Assembly (NCBI GenBank): GCA_040757335.1
Contig: JBFLXB010000026.1
Location: 1 to 51,846, forward strand
Direction: 5' to 3'
Origin: Nitrospirota bacterium
Lineage (GTDB): Bacteria > Nitrospirota > Nitrospiria > 2-01-FULL-66-17
DNA length: 51,846 bases
The stretch's first letter is position 1. Every line of letters starts with the position of its first letter. This document shows positions 9,265-18,482 of the stretch, piece after piece. The notes beneath the pieces are model-generated. The model searched no databases and was not told where the DNA came from. It saw only the letters and a list, made by a program, of their open reading frames with translations. The position numbers and the translations under genes were made by a program.

Positions 9265-10061
9265 GGCTTTTCGCTCACCAGGATGTTGCGGGTGAACGGG
9301 GCCGGCAGTTCGAAATACCCGGTGCGGATCTGGCGGTTGAGCGAGTCGAAAAGCGTGGCGACCCGGTCCTGATCCGCGGCCCGTGGCAGGACTTCGTATT
9401 GCCAGCGACCCCCGCTGTTGACCACGCGACCGTAGTCGCCGCCGCTGGTTCGGAAATACATCATCACCATGCCCAACCTGGCCACGTCCGCCAAGCGCTC
9501 CTCTCCGTTGAGCTGGATCGCCTGGCGGTCCAAACCGTTCTCACTCGCGAGCCTGATCTCGTCCTCGTACAGGCCCCAGAGGCGGCTGACGGCCTTGTGC
9601 GGCGTCAACACGTCGGTCTGAACCTGACGGCGGAGCGCGTCCACTTCCGACAGACGCTCCGACGTCTTGAACGGCAGAGAGCGCCGGATCAATGCCTCGA
9701 GATCGTCGAGCGCGCGATACACCACCGGCTTGAGCTCCTGTTGATCGATGCCGGCCTTGCGCGCGATTTCGCGCTGTTTAGTGAGACTTGCTTTGAGCTT
9801 TTCGATTCGGAGTTGTTCGCGCTGCGTTTCGGCTTGCAGTTCCGCGCGCTGGGCCTGCAACGCGCGCATGTCCGTCCGGTGATTGGCCTTCTTCCGGTCC
9901 AACTCCGCGTTCAACTCCTCGACCTCGCCGCGCAACTTGACCAACTCCTCGGCAAGCCGTTCCACGGAATCAGCCTGCACTGACGGGGCGACGGCCAGCG
10001 ATGCGAGCCATACCCATCCGATGGAAAGAACGAATCGGCGCTGAGCGCCAGCGATTCTCAT
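9261..10061 (-). CDS. DUF3450 family periplasmic coiled-coil protein
   Basis: This 266-residue protein has a signal peptide (RRFVLSIGWVWLASLAVAPSVQA) followed by a long coiled coil (about residues 35-105, LAEELVKLRGEVEELNAEL) and a compact C-terminal part with the family-like patterns MVMMYFRTSGGDYG and LFDSLNRQIRTGYFELP. DUF3450 proteins are regularly encoded first in TonB2/TtpC operons, as here; their biochemical role is not established. The start at 10061 is chosen because GGAGGAG lies just upstream, while the earlier ATG at 10124 has no site and lacks a signal-like beginning. It is the first gene of the operon and follows a Pho-type promoter at 10138-10191. Confidence 0.88.
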   Translation of the reverse strand: MRIAGAQRRFVLSIGWVWLASLAVAPSVQADSVERLAEELVKLRGEVEELNAELDRKKANHRTDMRALQAQRAELQAETQREQLRIEKLKASLTKQREIARKAGIDQQELKPVVYRALDDLEALIRRSLPFKTSERLSEVDALRRQVQTDVLTPHKAVSRLWGLYEDEIRLASENGLDRQAIQLNGEERLADVARLGMVMMYFRTSGGDYGRVVNSGGRWQYEVLPRAADQDRVATLFDSLNRQIRTGYFELPAPFTRNILVSEKP

Positions 10062-10137
10062 GGTGATGGCTCCTCCGGCGAATCGATGATTCGGGTTAGA
10101 CGTTGCGCAGCGCGAAGACATCAATGAAACCGGACGC

Positions 10138-10191
10138 AGTGTACGCCCGGCAGATTAACTCCGCGTGAACGCCGCGTAACGGACCAGTTAA
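10138..10191 (-). promoter_or_regulatory. Pho-box-type promoter of the TonB2-type operon
   Basis: On the minus strand the pentamers TTAAC (from 10191), GTTAC (10180), TTCAC (10169) and TTAAT (10158) follow each other at exactly 11 bp. The -10-like TACACT begins at 10143, 15 bases after the start of the fourth repeat. It is divergent from the plus-strand array at 10242-10295, only about 50 bp away. Confidence 0.7.
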
Positions 10192-10241
10192 ATAAACGTC
10201 GCGAGGTCTCCCGATCGGGCTCGGCGAAACGGTGGGAGGAA

Positions 10242-10295
10242 TTTACCCGAAGAAAACGCGTGCTTGACACCGTTGTAACGCCGATCAACTACCAT
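10242..10295 (+). promoter_or_regulatory. Pho-box-type promoter for the zinc-ribbon small protein
   Basis: TTTAC (10242), AAAAC (10253), TTGAC (10264) and GTAAC (10275) are spaced at exactly 11 bp. The -10-like TACCAT starts at 10290, again 15 bases after the start of the fourth unit. The following gene starts at 10351. Confidence 0.65.
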
Positions 10296-10350
10296 GCGGG
10301 CGTACCGCGATTTCGAGTGGTGCAGGACGGCGAACGGGATCGGAGGCGTT

Positions 10351-10554
10351 ATGCACTGTAGTCGGTGTCAGGGGTTGATGGTTTTTGATCGATTTCTGGA
10401 CGTCCATGGAGATACCGGCCATCTCTGGTTTCGGGGATGGCGCTGTGTGGTGTGCGGAGACATCGTAGACCCCGTCATCCTCGTCAATCGGCGACGGCCC
10501 CCGCCTCGCGTGAGGGCGACGAGGTTGCACCGGCTTGTCGCGTTGATCGGGTAG
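10351..10554 (+). CDS. small zinc-ribbon-like protein, unknown function
   Basis: This is a 67-residue protein with two CxxC pairs (CSRC near the N-terminus and CVVC near residue 35), the arrangement of a zinc ribbon, followed by a basic tail (NRRRPPPRVRATRLHR). The start is set at 10351 because GGAGG lies four bases before this ATG; the longer frame from 10294 has no ribosome site. It stands alone between two Pho-type arrays and is probably expressed on phosphate starvation. The basic tail and zinc ribbon would suit nucleic-acid binding, but nothing more specific can be said. Confidence 0.65.
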   Translation: MHCSRCQGLMVFDRFLDVHGDTGHLWFRGWRCVVCGDIVDPVILVNRRRPPPRVRATRLHRLVALIG

Positions 10555-10573
10555 CCCTCTAAAGGACCCGAAA

Positions 10574-10627
10574 TTTACTTTGCGTTAATGTGGCGGTAAT
10601 ACCAACGAAACGTGTCGATGTTACCTT
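10574..10627 (+). promoter_or_regulatory. Pho-box-type promoter of the small Cys protein, porin and pstS unit
   Basis: TTTAC (10574), TTAAT (10585), GTAAT (10596) and a weaker GAAAC (10607) lie at 11-bp steps, with the -10-like TACCTT at 10622. The predicted transcript would begin near 10633, about 30 bases before the first start codon at 10666. Confidence 0.7.
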
Positions 10628-10665
10628 GCCCCCGTCGACACGGTGATGAAGCGAAAGGAGGCGAT

Positions 10666-10863
10666 ATGAGTTGTCCGAAGCTGGACCTGCACGATCCCTT
10701 GGTCCCGCTGTGTCTGCTCCGTCGAGGGACGTACGTGCCGAGCGAAGATCAGGTCGCGCAGCTCTGCACCACGGGCCGGTTCAGCCGGTGCCCCCTGTAC
10801 CTCGACGAGATCAGAGCCTACCTCGACCTGTGTCGGCAAGAGGCCGAGCGCGCAGTCGGATGA
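10666..10863 (+). CDS. small cysteine-containing protein, unknown function
   Basis: This 65-residue protein has five Cys at positions 3, 16, 34, 42 and 56, the middle pair in the context LCTTGRFSRCPLY. It has no signal peptide or membrane segment, so it should be cytosolic. The Cys pattern could bind a metal or an Fe-S cluster, but I do not recognise the family. The start is chosen at 10666 because AAAGGAGG lies just upstream. It is the first gene after a Pho-type promoter and sits 39 bases before the porin, so it is probably co-transcribed with the porin and pstS. Confidence 0.65.
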   Translation: MSCPKLDLHDPLVPLCLLRRGTYVPSEDQVAQLCTTGRFSRCPLYLDEIRAYLDLCRQEAERAVG

Positions 10864-10902
10864 GGTCGGATCAGGTGGGACGCTTAATCTCAAGGAGGAT
10901 GC

Positions 10903-12147
10903 ATGAAGAGAGGGGTGGGGGCTGCATTGGTGGGACTGCTGACGCTGTCGTACGCCGCGACAGCAGCAGCGGAAGGACGTGTGCCGTTGGAGGAACTCCT
11001 GTTCGACAAAGGCATTTTGACGAAGGATGAGGCGGCATCGGTACAGAAGAAAAAGTTTTCGTCGTTGATCGACCGGATCACGTTCAACAACGATATTCGG
11101 CTTCGGTACGAGACGTTTTATATGACCACTGCCGACGATCGTTACCGCATGCGGTTCCGGTTGCGCCTTGGAGCCGACGTGAAGCTGGACACCATTACCG
11201 TCGGCATCCGCTTGGCGAGCGGGACCGGCGAGCAGGTGTCCACCAATCAGACTTTCGACAACCTGTCGAGCCAAAAGGCGATCTGGATCGACCGTGCGTA
11301 CATTCGGTGGCAGGGGGACAGCACGCGGTGGCTAAGCCTCACCGGAGGCCGCATGCCCAATCCCTTCTTTACGGTGTATTCCAGCGATGTGGTGTGGGAC
11401 GACGACTTCAACCCCGAGGGCGTGGCCGAAAACCTCAAATTCAAACTGGGGGGGGCGGAACTCTTCGTGAATCTCGCGCAGATCGTGTTGGATGAGGACA
11501 GCAGCGGCAAGCCGGACACGGATCAGTGGCTCTTCGGGCAACAGGTGGGCGCCACTGCGAGCCCGGTGCACGACGTGAAGACGACTCTGGCGGTCGCCTA
11601 CTACAACGCCGTCAACGTCCAGTACCCAAACGGTACGCTGAGCCAAAGCGTGGTTCAAAGCGGAAACAGCCGTTGCGACCTGGGACCTCCTGTGACGCCG
11701 ACGGGCTGTGTCGCGAATCAGTTGATCAACGACTATAACGTGGTGGACATCACGGCAATGGTCGGTTTCAAGGTTCTGTCGTTGCCGGTCTCGGTGATGG
11801 CCGACTATGTCACGAACACCGCGGATACGGTGGATTCGACCGGCGCCGACACAGAGGACAGCGGTTACCAAGCCGGTTTGATCCTGGGCAAAGCCAGCGC
11901 TCCCCAAACCTGGGAGGTGGCGTACTTCTATAAGCAGTTGGGGACCGATGCCACGCTGGCTGATATCTCTGACTCGGACTTTGGCACGGGCGGGACCGAT
12001 CGCAAGGGGAGCATCGTCTGGGCCGCGTACAACCCGAACAAAGCGCTCCAGGTCAAGGTGAAGTACTTCAAGACCAAGATCGAGGACGATCAGGCTGCGC
12101 CGAACGACATCAATCGGTTGCAGGCGGATCTGTCGGTCAAGTTCTAA
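10903..12147 (+). CDS. putative outer-membrane porin (Porin_5/OprP-like)
   Basis: This 414-residue protein has a signal peptide ending near TAAAEG, then a short helical segment ([16 protein letters not shown]) of a type often seen at the N-terminus of OprP/O-like and putative porins. The rest is an amphipathic barrel: repeated strands of alternating residues ([23 protein letters not shown]) and a C-terminal LQADLSVKF ending in Phe, the usual outer-membrane signal. AAGGAGG precedes the ATG. It lies between a Pho promoter and pstS, so phosphate or polyphosphate entry is the likely role. Anion selectivity cannot be read from sequence alone. Confidence 0.82.
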   Translation: MKRGVGAALVGLLTLSYAATAAAEGRVPLEELLFDKGILTKDEAASVQKKKFSSLIDRITFNNDIRLRYETFYMTTADDRYRMRFRLRLGADVKLDTITVGIRLASGTGEQVSTNQTFDNLSSQKAIWIDRAYIRWQGDSTRWLSLTGGRMPNPFFTVYSSDVVWDDDFNPEGVAENLKFKLGGAELFVNLAQIVLDEDSSGKPDTDQWLFGQQVGATASPVHDVKTTLAVAYYNAVNVQYPNGTLSQSVVQSGNSRCDLGPPVTPTGCVANQLINDYNVVDITAMVGFKVLSLPVSVMADYVTNTADTVDSTGADTEDSGYQAGLILGKASAPQTWEVAYFYKQLGTDATLADISDSDFGTGGTDRKGSIVWAAYNPNKALQVKVKYFKTKIEDDQAAPNDINRLQADLSVKF

Positions 12148-12185
12148 GGTATCGACAGACAATCATGTTGAAGAGGAGACGCGGG

Positions 12186-13202
12186 ATGGAAACACGACGG
12201 TATTGGGGACTGGGGTTTGTGGCCGCGCTGGTGGGGACGCTTTCCTTAGCATCGCCGCCATCGATCGACGCTGCAACCCTCATCAAAGTCGACGGGTCGA
12301 GCACCGTGTACCCGATCACCGAAGCGGTGGCCGAGGAGTTTCAGAAGAAGAACCCGAAGGTGAGGGTCACGGTCGGCATCTCTGGTACCGGCGGCGGGTT
12401 CAAGAAGTTCTGTGGGGGGGAGACCGATATTTCGGATGCGTCGCGCCCGATCAAGGTGTCGGAAGTCGAGTTGTGTCTCGATAACAAGATCGCCTACATC
12501 GAGCTACCGGTGGCCTACGATGGACTCGCGGTGTTGGTCAACCCGAAGAACGATTGGGTAACCAGCATGACTCCCAAAGAACTCAAAAAGCTGTGGGAGC
12601 CGGCAGCTCAAGGCAAGATCAAGCGCTGGAGCCAGATTCGAGCCGGGTGGCCGGACAAGGAGATCCACCTCTTCGGGCCCGGGGTAGACTCTGGAACGTA
12701 CGATTACTTCACGGAAGCCATCGTGGGCAAAGAGCATTCGAGCCGTGGCGACTTTACCGCGAGCGAAGACGACAATGTGTTGGTTCAGGGCATTGCCAAC
12801 GACCCCTTGGCCCTCGGATTTTTCGGGGTGGCCTACTACGAGCACAACAAGGACCGCCTTAAGCTCGTGGCCATCGACGACGAAAATCCCAAGAACGGCG
12901 ACGGTCCGATCCTCCCTGAATTCGAGAACGTGAAGAACGCGACGTACCAGCCGTTGTCGCGGCCGATCTTCATCTACGTCAACAAGAAGGCGCTGGATCG
13001 GGCCGAGATCAATGCATTCGTGAAGTTCTACCTGACAGAGGGGCGGCCGTTGGTCAAAGAAGTGGGGTACATTCCGTTGCCGGACGACGTTTACGATCTG
13101 GCGCTGAAGCGGACCGAGTCGCGGGTGGTCGGATCCGTGTTCGGCGGGAAGGGGTCGCAGGTCGGCGTGACGCTGCAATCGTTGTTGTCGGCTGAGAAGT
13201 AA
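12186..13202 (+). CDS. pstS: phosphate ABC transporter substrate-binding protein PstS
   Basis: This 338-residue periplasmic phosphate-binding protein has a signal peptide ([19 protein letters not shown]). The mature protein opens with [12 protein letters not shown], and later shows the phosphate-contact patterns [27 protein letters not shown] and VDSGTYDYF. The start at 12186 has GAGGAG upstream and begins close to the signal; an ATG 21 bases earlier has no site. It follows the porin by 38 bases and is followed by two hairpins, so the binding protein is separated transcriptionally from pstCAB. Confidence 0.96.
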   Translation: METRRYWGLGFVAALVGTLSLASPPSIDAATLIKVDGSSTVYPITEAVAEEFQKKNPKVRVTVGISGTGGGFKKFCGGETDISDASRPIKVSEVELCLDNKIAYIELPVAYDGLAVLVNPKNDWVTSMTPKELKKLWEPAAQGKIKRWSQIRAGWPDKEIHLFGPGVDSGTYDYFTEAIVGKEHSSRGDFTASEDDNVLVQGIANDPLALGFFGVAYYEHNKDRLKLVAIDDENPKNGDGPILPEFENVKNATYQPLSRPIFIYVNKKALDRAEINAFVKFYLTEGRPLVKEVGYIPLPDDVYDLALKRTESRVVGSVFGGKGSQVGVTLQSLLSAEK

Positions 13203-13221
13203 CCTGCGGCTGATTGATCTG

Positions 13222-13255
13222 GAGCTGCGACGATCTCCAGGGATCGTCGCAGCTC
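13222..13255 (+). terminator. hairpin terminator after pstS
   Basis: A perfect 14-bp stem (GAGCTGCGACGATC and its complement) with a six-base loop begins 19 bases after the pstS stop. It is followed by a short T-containing stretch (GTTTG). It should end or thin transcription from the porin-pstS unit. Confidence 0.7.
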
Positions 13256-13264
13256 GTTTGCTCT

Positions 13265-13287
13265 GGGCCATCGGAATCCGATGGCCC
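13265..13287. other. second hairpin between pstS and pstC
   Basis: A 10-bp perfect stem (GGGCCATCGG / CCGATGGCCC) with a three-base loop stands directly after the pstS terminator. It is immediately upstream of the pstC Pho array. It may back up termination. Confidence 0.6.
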
Positions 13288-13299
13288 ATGAGTCAACTC

Positions 13300-13354
13300 G
13301 TAACTTCAAATTAACCTTCCAGTAACACACCGTTAACATTGGCGTGCGAAAAAT
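13300..13354 (+). promoter_or_regulatory. Pho-box array of pstCAB-phoU
   Basis: This is the cleanest array in the window: GTAAC (13300), TTAAC (13311), GTAAC (13322) and TTAAC (13333), all at 11 bp. The -10 is less clear than elsewhere. AAAAAT at 13349 is one base off the standard position, TAGCGA is at 13354 and TAATAT at 13362. It lies 85 bp before the GTG start of pstC. Confidence 0.75.
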
Positions 13355-13384
13355 AGCGACCTAATATCGGGCTCGAATACTGAC

Positions 13385-14278
13385 GTGGCTGCACCTATCC
13401 GTCACAAGTACAGCGAACAAGTGATTCACGGGGTGTTGTTCTTGTGCGGGGCGCTCTCGATCTTAACCACGCTGGGGATCGTGGCGGTCTTGCTGGTGGA
13501 GACCTTCGCGTTTTTCCGCGAGGTCTCGGTCATCGACTTCTTGACGGACACCCAATGGACTCCGCTCTTTGCCGACAAACACTTCGGCATCCTGCCGCTC
13601 ATCTCAGGGACCGTGCTCACTGCGGGGATCGCGATCGTGGTCGCGTTGCCGATTGGATTGGTGAGCGCGCTGTATCTGAGCGAATACGCGAGCGGGCGCC
13701 TGCGGAGCGTGATCAAGCCCGTATTGGAAATCCTGGCGGGAATTCCCACCGTGGTCTACGGCTACTTTGCCCTGCTTTTTATTACGCCGCTGTTGCAGCA
13801 GGTAATTCCCACGCTCTCGGGCTTCAACGCGCTCGCCCCGGGTATCGTCATCGGCGTGATGATCATTCCGATGGTCTCGTCCTTGTCCGAAGACGCGATG
13901 TTCGCCGTGCCGCAGAGCCTGCGGGAAGGGGCGTACGCGTTGGGCTCGTCCAAGCTCCAGGTGGCGCTGAAAGTCGTGGTGCCGGCTGCGTTGTCCGGGA
14001 TTGCCGCGTCAATCCTCCTGGGCATCTCCCGCGCCATCGGGGAGACCATGATCCTCGCCATCGCGGCGGGTCAGCAACCGCGCCTGACGCTGAATCCCTT
14101 GGTGCCGATCGAAACCATGACCGCGTACATCGTGCAGGTGAGCCTGGGCGACACGCCCACCGGCACGCTCGAATACCGGACGATCTTTGCGGTCGGGATG
14201 ATGCTGTTTCTCAGCACGTTGATGCTCAACATGATCAGCATGTGGCTTCGCCAGCGCTATCAGGAGCGTGAGGCATGA
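13385..14278 (+). CDS. pstC: phosphate ABC transporter permease PstC
   Basis: This 297-residue inner-membrane permease has about six transmembrane helices, the first at residues 18-40. The binding-protein-dependent permease motif is seen in [20 protein letters not shown]. The phosphate-permease pattern [17 protein letters not shown] is also present. It pairs with PstA to form the phosphate channel. The start is a GTG at 13385 without a clear ribosome site. It overlaps pstA by four bases (ATGA). Confidence 0.96.
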   Translation: MAAPIRHKYSEQVIHGVLFLCGALSILTTLGIVAVLLVETFAFFREVSVIDFLTDTQWTPLFADKHFGILPLISGTVLTAGIAIVVALPIGLVSALYLSEYASGRLRSVIKPVLEILAGIPTVVYGYFALLFITPLLQQVIPTLSGFNALAPGIVIGVMIIPMVSSLSEDAMFAVPQSLREGAYALGSSKLQVALKVVVPAALSGIAASILLGISRAIGETMILAIAAGQQPRLTLNPLVPIETMTAYIVQVSLGDTPTGTLEYRTIFAVGMMLFLSTLMLNMISMWLRQRYQEREA

Positions 14279-15156
14279 GGCTCGAGGCCGGGGCCCTCTC
14301 GCGGATGTTGCTGCGGCGTCAGGTCGCGGAGGTCGGGTTCCGCGCGGTGGCCGTCGCCGCCTTGCTGGTCGCGTTGGGGAGTCTGGTCGCCCTGCTCCTG
14401 GACGCATTCGTTGACGGCGCAGGACGCCTGTCCTGGCAGTTTCTCACCAGTTTTCCCTCGCGCCACCCGGAACAGGCCGGAATTCTTGCGGCGTTGGTGG
14501 GTTCGGTGGCGCTCATCCTGCTTACCGCGGTGTTTGCGCTGCCTATCGGCGTGGGCGCGGCGGTCTACTTGGAAGAGTACGAGGGCAGGACGTGGTGGGC
14601 GCGCGTGATCGAGGTCAACATCGCCAACCTGGCCGGGGTGCCGTCGATTGTGTACGGGCTGCTCGGCCTGGAACTCTTTGTCCGCGCGCTCCACCTCGAA
14701 CGCAGCCTGCTGGCCGGCGCGCTGACCATGGCCTTGCTGGTATTACCCATCATCATCATTGCCTCGCGTGAAGCCTTGCGAACCGTGCCGAACTCGATCC
14801 GCGAGGCCTCGTGCGCCTTGGGGGCCACCCAGTGGCAGACGATTTGGCACCAGGTGCTGCCCATGGCGTTCCCCGGCATCCTGACCGGCTCGATTCTCGC
14901 CTTCTCGCGCGCCATCGGCGAGGCCGCGCCCTTGATCACCATCGGCGCGCTCACGTACGTGGCGTTTCTGCCCGACGGCTTGTTGTCGCCGTTCACCGCG
15001 CTGCCGATCCAGATCTTCAACTGGGTATCGCGGCCCCAGCCCGGGTTTCACGTCAACGCCGCGGCCGCCATCATCGTGCTGTTGGTGGTGCTGCTCCTCC
15101 TGAACGCCGCGGCGGTGTACCTGCGGCATCGGTACCAACGCCGGGTGCAACTGTAG
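14275..15156 (+). CDS. pstA: phosphate ABC transporter permease PstA
   Basis: This 293-residue second permease of the Pst transporter contains [15 protein letters not shown] and the EAA-loop region [20 protein letters not shown], and has about six membrane helices. The reading starts with an ATG overlapping the pstC stop. It works with PstC, PstB and PstS for high-affinity phosphate import. It ends right at the base before pstB. Confidence 0.96.
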   Translation: MRLEAGALSRMLLRRQVAEVGFRAVAVAALLVALGSLVALLLDAFVDGAGRLSWQFLTSFPSRHPEQAGILAALVGSVALILLTAVFALPIGVGAAVYLEEYEGRTWWARVIEVNIANLAGVPSIVYGLLGLELFVRALHLERSLLAGALTMALLVLPIIIIASREALRTVPNSIREASCALGATQWQTIWHQVLPMAFPGILTGSILAFSRAIGEAAPLITIGALTYVAFLPDGLLSPFTALPIQIFNWVSRPQPGFHVNAAAAIIVLLVVLLLLNAAAVYLRHRYQRRVQL

Positions 15157-15921
15157 ATGATGGAGCCGACCGCGGCCTTCGAGGTCGAACGACTGGACGC
15201 CTGGTACGGGGCGAACCAAGCCCTCCGTCAGGTCTCGCTGACCATCGCCGAGCAGAAGATCACGGCCATTATCGGCCCGTCAGGGTGCGGCAAAAGCACG
15301 TTTATCAGGTGCTTGAACCGCATCAACGACCTGGTACCTGGGTTTCGCGTCAGCGGAACGCTCCGGTTCAAAGGCCAAGACATCTATACGCCGGGCGCTG
15401 ATCCGATCGGCATCCGCCTGCGGATCGGGATGGTGTTTCAAAAACCCAACCCGTTTCCGAAATCGATCTACGAGAACATCGCGTATGGGCCGCGGCTGTG
15501 CGGGATCACGGACCGAAACCGGTTGGACGCCCTGGTTGAAGAAAGTCTCAAGAAGGCCGCGTTGTGGGATGAAGTCAAGGACAAGCTCCGGCACATGGCG
15601 TGGGCCCTGTCGGGCGGCCAACAGCAGCGCCTGTGCATCGCCCGTGCGCTCGCGGTCGAACCCGAGGTGCTGCTGCTCGACGAACCGACCTCGGCCTTGG
15701 ATCCGATCGCGACCGCAAAAATCGAGGAGCTCTTGGTTGATTTGAAGAAAAGTTATACCATGGTGATCGTGACGCACAATATGCAGCAGGCCGCGCGTAT
15801 TTCGGACGCGACCGCGTTTTTCATGCTGGGGCAGCTCGTGGAGTTTGGCGCGACCTCGGGAATGTTCACCAATCCCAAAGAAAAGATGACCGAAGACTAC
15901 GTCACGGGACGGTTCGGCTGA
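15157..15921 (+). CDS. pstB: phosphate ABC transporter ATPase PstB
   Basis: This 254-residue ATPase has Walker [10 protein letters not shown] near residue 47, the signature LSGGQQQRL, and Walker [13 protein letters not shown] with a switch His in VTHNMQQA. The length matches PstB. It powers PstCA. Two ATG codons stand in tandem at 15157 and 15160 with no gap after pstA, so translation is coupled. It is followed one base later by phoU. Confidence 0.97.
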   Translation: MMEPTAAFEVERLDAWYGANQALRQVSLTIAEQKITAIIGPSGCGKSTFIRCLNRINDLVPGFRVSGTLRFKGQDIYTPGADPIGIRLRIGMVFQKPNPFPKSIYENIAYGPRLCGITDRNRLDALVEESLKKAALWDEVKDKLRHMAWALSGGQQQRLCIARALAVEPEVLLLDEPTSALDPIATAKIEELLVDLKKSYTMVIVTHNMQQAARISDATAFFMLGQLVEFGATSGMFTNPKEKMTEDYVTGRFG

Positions 15922-15922
15922 C

Positions 15923-16576
15923 ATGCGGCAATTCGACGAAGAACTCAATGCGCTGAAAGAGCGCATCCTGCGAATGGGCTCGTTGGTGGAGAGCCAGGTG
16001 GCCAATGCGATCAAGGCCCTGGTGGAGCGCAACACGGATTTGGCCCGCAACGTGATCGCCACCGACCATCAAGTCAACGCCTACGACGTGGAGATCGACG
16101 AGGAGTGCATCCGCCTGCTGGCGTTGCGCCAACCCACGGCCAGCGATCTGCGGTTCATCACCACGGCCATGAAGATTTCCACGGACCTCGAGCGCATGAG
16201 CGACCTGGCCGAAGACATCTGCGAGCGCGCGCTCGAATTGGCCGAGGAGCCGCAACTCAAGCCCTACATCGACATTCCGCGCATGGCCGAACACGCGCGC
16301 ATGATGGTCAAGGAAGCGCTCGACGCCTTCGTGAACCGCAACGCGGACCTCGCGCGCAAAGTCTGTCGGGAAGACGACTTCGTTGACGAACTGACCGGCC
16401 AAATCTTCCGTGAACTTCTGTCCTATATGATGGAAGACCCGCAAACGATTCGACGAGCGATCCGCATCACGTTCGTCGCGAAGTACATCGAACGCATCGC
16501 CGACCACGCCACCAACGTGGCGGAAATGGTCGTCTACCTGGTCGAAGGCAAGATCATCAGGCACACCGAGGTGTGA
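15923..16576 (+). CDS. phoU: phosphate signalling regulator PhoU
   Basis: This 217-residue all-helical protein has the two-repeat PhoU fold: a first half around MGSLVESQVANAIKAL and DLRFITTAMKISTDLERMSDLAEDI, and a second half with the equivalent AKYIERIADHATNVAEM. The E/DxxxD metal-site patterns are visible in both halves. PhoU links Pst activity to Pho kinase signalling. It starts one base after the pstB stop. No phoR-type kinase is encoded in the window. Confidence 0.96.
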   Translation: MRQFDEELNALKERILRMGSLVESQVANAIKALVERNTDLARNVIATDHQVNAYDVEIDEECIRLLALRQPTASDLRFITTAMKISTDLERMSDLAEDICERALELAEEPQLKPYIDIPRMAEHARMMVKEALDAFVNRNADLARKVCREDDFVDELTGQIFRELLSYMMEDPQTIRRAIRITFVAKYIERIADHATNVAEMVVYLVEGKIIRHTEV

Positions 16577-16693
16577 ACTCCCCTCGTGTCGGTGGCTGAC
16601 CCACGCCATTTCTGGGGCTTTGACTTTGTGCCAGAGATCGGCTCGTCCCAGTCTCTGAGTCATGGTTCGTCCCTCTGCGGTCGTGCCTTGTGG

Positions 16694-18079
16694 CTAGATC
16701 GCCTCCGCGATCGCCGTGTACAGCCCGCGATCCTTCCAGTATTGGGTATGCGCGACGAACGGGACGCGGTAGTCGCGTTCGATGTTCTGGGTCACGGGAT
16801 AGTGAAAGAGATACCCGCTCACGGGGTCGCGTGGGGTCCAGAAATTGAGCCAGCGCATCTGGGCCAACTCGGGCGTTGGGCCGTTGATTAGCGGGTAGAG
16901 TGAATCCGTGATCGCCTTGCGGACGGTCTCGTTTTCGGGAATCCGTTCGCGGAAGAAGTAGTAGATCTTTTCCAAGGGCGACCCGCACGTGACGAAGAGA
17001 TGGACTTTCTGGATCGGCACGTTGCGGGTCGTGCCGTCGGCTCGAACCACCTGGTTCTGCACCAGGATGCGATTGAGCGCGTCGTACGCGATCACGCTGC
17101 CCAAGGAATGGGCCACCACCACGACGCGGTCGTATGGGGGGATCGGCGATGACGGCGGCGGGCCTCCGGTTTCGCCGTGCTGCAGGATGCTGGTGAGCAT
17201 GTCCACCGCGCCATCGAGGATCTTCTTGCGCACCTCGTAGTACGACGAGAGCGCGTTGGACGACACGTACATGGCCACGTCTCCCACGTACTCCACCATC
17301 ACCCATCGAACCCATCGGTACACCGCGAATGCCACGGCGACCACCGTGGCAGGGACCAAAAGATCCCAGAACGTCTCGCCGTACCACGACGAGAGCTCGT
17401 GAAACGAGAGGGCGAGGAACAGAAAACTCGCGCTCAGAAACAGCCGCCACTGCCACCGCGTCAATGGAGGGAGCGTTCGGAGCTTCTGCTTCTGGGGCGA
17501 GGCGAACGAAACCAGCAGCATCCACGTCCAGATCGCCAACGCGAGGACATGGACAAAGCCCAGCCCGATTTGGATCATGGCTACGACCGACGCGGTCGTG
17601 CTGACGCGGTTGAGATCCTGCACAACATCCGCGGCGCGCTGGGCCATCCAGTGACCCGCCCAAAGATACGCCGCGCCCACGGCAACCAGCGCGACCAACG
17701 TGACGAAGAAAAAAACCAGACGCACGCTCTCTGATCGCAGACGCTTTTGCTCGCGCCGCGCCGCAGCAGCCAGGCGAAGGTTCTCGGTGACGTACAGGTA
17801 CGGAACCAGGGCTGAGCGGATCAGCCACCAGTAGACCGCGCGGAGCGTGATCTTCCCCTCGGTGTGTGGCGCCCAGTAGTACTCATAGACGTCCACCACG
17901 CCGCCGTCGCGTTTGGTCAGGCGAGCCGCGCTTTGTTGCCAGCCCTGTTGATCAATGAATTGCGGAGTCGGTTGGGCGCTCGCCAATGCTTCGGCCAAGC
18001 GCTGGGAGACGATGCCGAGGGTTTCGAAGGGCTGTTGCCGGCCCATGCCATGGACGACCCAGACCGCTGTTCGCCTCAT
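16694..18079 (-). CDS. membrane alpha/beta-hydrolase-like protein
   Basis: This 461-residue protein begins with WVVHGMGRQQPF, an oxyanion-hole-like start. It carries about four to five membrane helices in the middle (about residues 130-270), then a soluble hydrolase half with VVVVAHSLGSVIAYDALN. The last is a GxSxG-type nucleophile elbow (HSLGS) typical of lipases and esterases. The start at 18079 has GGAGGGGCG before it, and a longer frame lacks a site. A sigma-70-like promoter precedes it rather than a Pho array. It is convergent with phoU. The substrate is unknown; a lipid esterase is plausible given the membrane segments. Confidence 0.72.
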   Translation of the reverse strand: MRRTAVWVVHGMGRQQPFETLGIVSQRLAEALASAQPTPQFIDQQGWQQSAARLTKRDGGVVDVYEYYWAPHTEGKITLRAVYWWLIRSALVPYLYVTENLRLAAAARREQKRLRSESVRLVFFFVTLVALVAVGAAYLWAGHWMAQRAADVVQDLNRVSTTASVVAMIQIGLGFVHVLALAIWTWMLLVSFASPQKQKLRTLPPLTRWQWRLFLSASFLFLALSFHELSSWYGETFWDLLVPATVVAVAFAVYRWVRWVMVEYVGDVAMYVSSNALSSYYEVRKKILDGAVDMLTSILQHGETGGPPPSSPIPPYDRVVVVAHSLGSVIAYDALNRILVQNQVVRADGTTRNVPIQKVHLFVTCGSPLEKIYYFFRERIPENETVRKAITDSLYPLINGPTPELAQMRWLNFWTPRDPVSGYLFHYPVTQNIERDYRVPFVAHTQYWKDRGLYTAIAEAI

Positions 18080-18101
18080 CGCCCCTCCGTTACCGGCGTC
18101 T

Positions 18102-18130
18102 TCAATACCCCGTTTGGCTAGACATGTCAA
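18102..18130 (-). promoter_or_regulatory. sigma-70-type promoter of the hydrolase gene
   Basis: On the minus strand a consensus -35 TTGACA (18130-18125) is separated by 17 bp from TATTGA (18107-18102). It lies 23 bp upstream of the start codon at 18079. Confidence 0.6.
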
Positions 18131-18168
18131 TGCGTTGGAAGCGATGGGTGTTTCCCTCCCGGTTGGGT

Positions 18169-18222
18169 TTTACGGAGAATTAACCCAGCCATAACCTTGC
18201 CGCAATCTGGGTTTGATAGCGT
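18169..18222 (+). promoter_or_regulatory. Pho-box-type promoter of the ppx cluster
   Basis: TTTAC (18169), TTAAC (18180), ATAAC (18191) and GCAAT (18202) lie at 11-bp steps, with TAGCGT at 18217. The array is nearly the same as the one at 22623 before the phoB-like gene, including the -10 hexamer. A leader of about 250 bases separates it from the ppx start. Confidence 0.7.
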
Positions 18223-18482
18223 GGCAGCGTTTTTGACGGTTCCGTCGATATTTTCTATGTGCCTTCTTCGGATGTCCGCCTTGAACGTGCTCCGCCCGTG
18301 GTCCCGGGGCGATCACCCGCGTCGAACGCGCGGTCGCCACACTGCGGTGTAGCCGAGCCGCGCGTGACAGGCCGTATGGACACCCCCGAGATGTTTGTCG
18401 TAGAGTATGGGCGCGTAGGTATTCCAACCCCTGACCTTTCTATGTCCGGCCTTCACGACTGGTTCTTGTTAAACAGACCGTG
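18223..18482 (+). other. long leader region before ppx
   Basis: About 250 bases lie between the predicted transcription start and the ppx ATG. An open frame from GTG 18259 (or ATG 18375) runs through it and stops at 18483 with TGA overlapping the ppx ATG. It has no ribosome site and no recognisable product. I see no strong hairpin or known riboswitch. Confidence 0.35.

Noticed and set aside
16577-16693. Possible terminator between phoU and the convergent hydrolase gene
   Set aside because: No strong stem with a T run is visible in the 117 bases.
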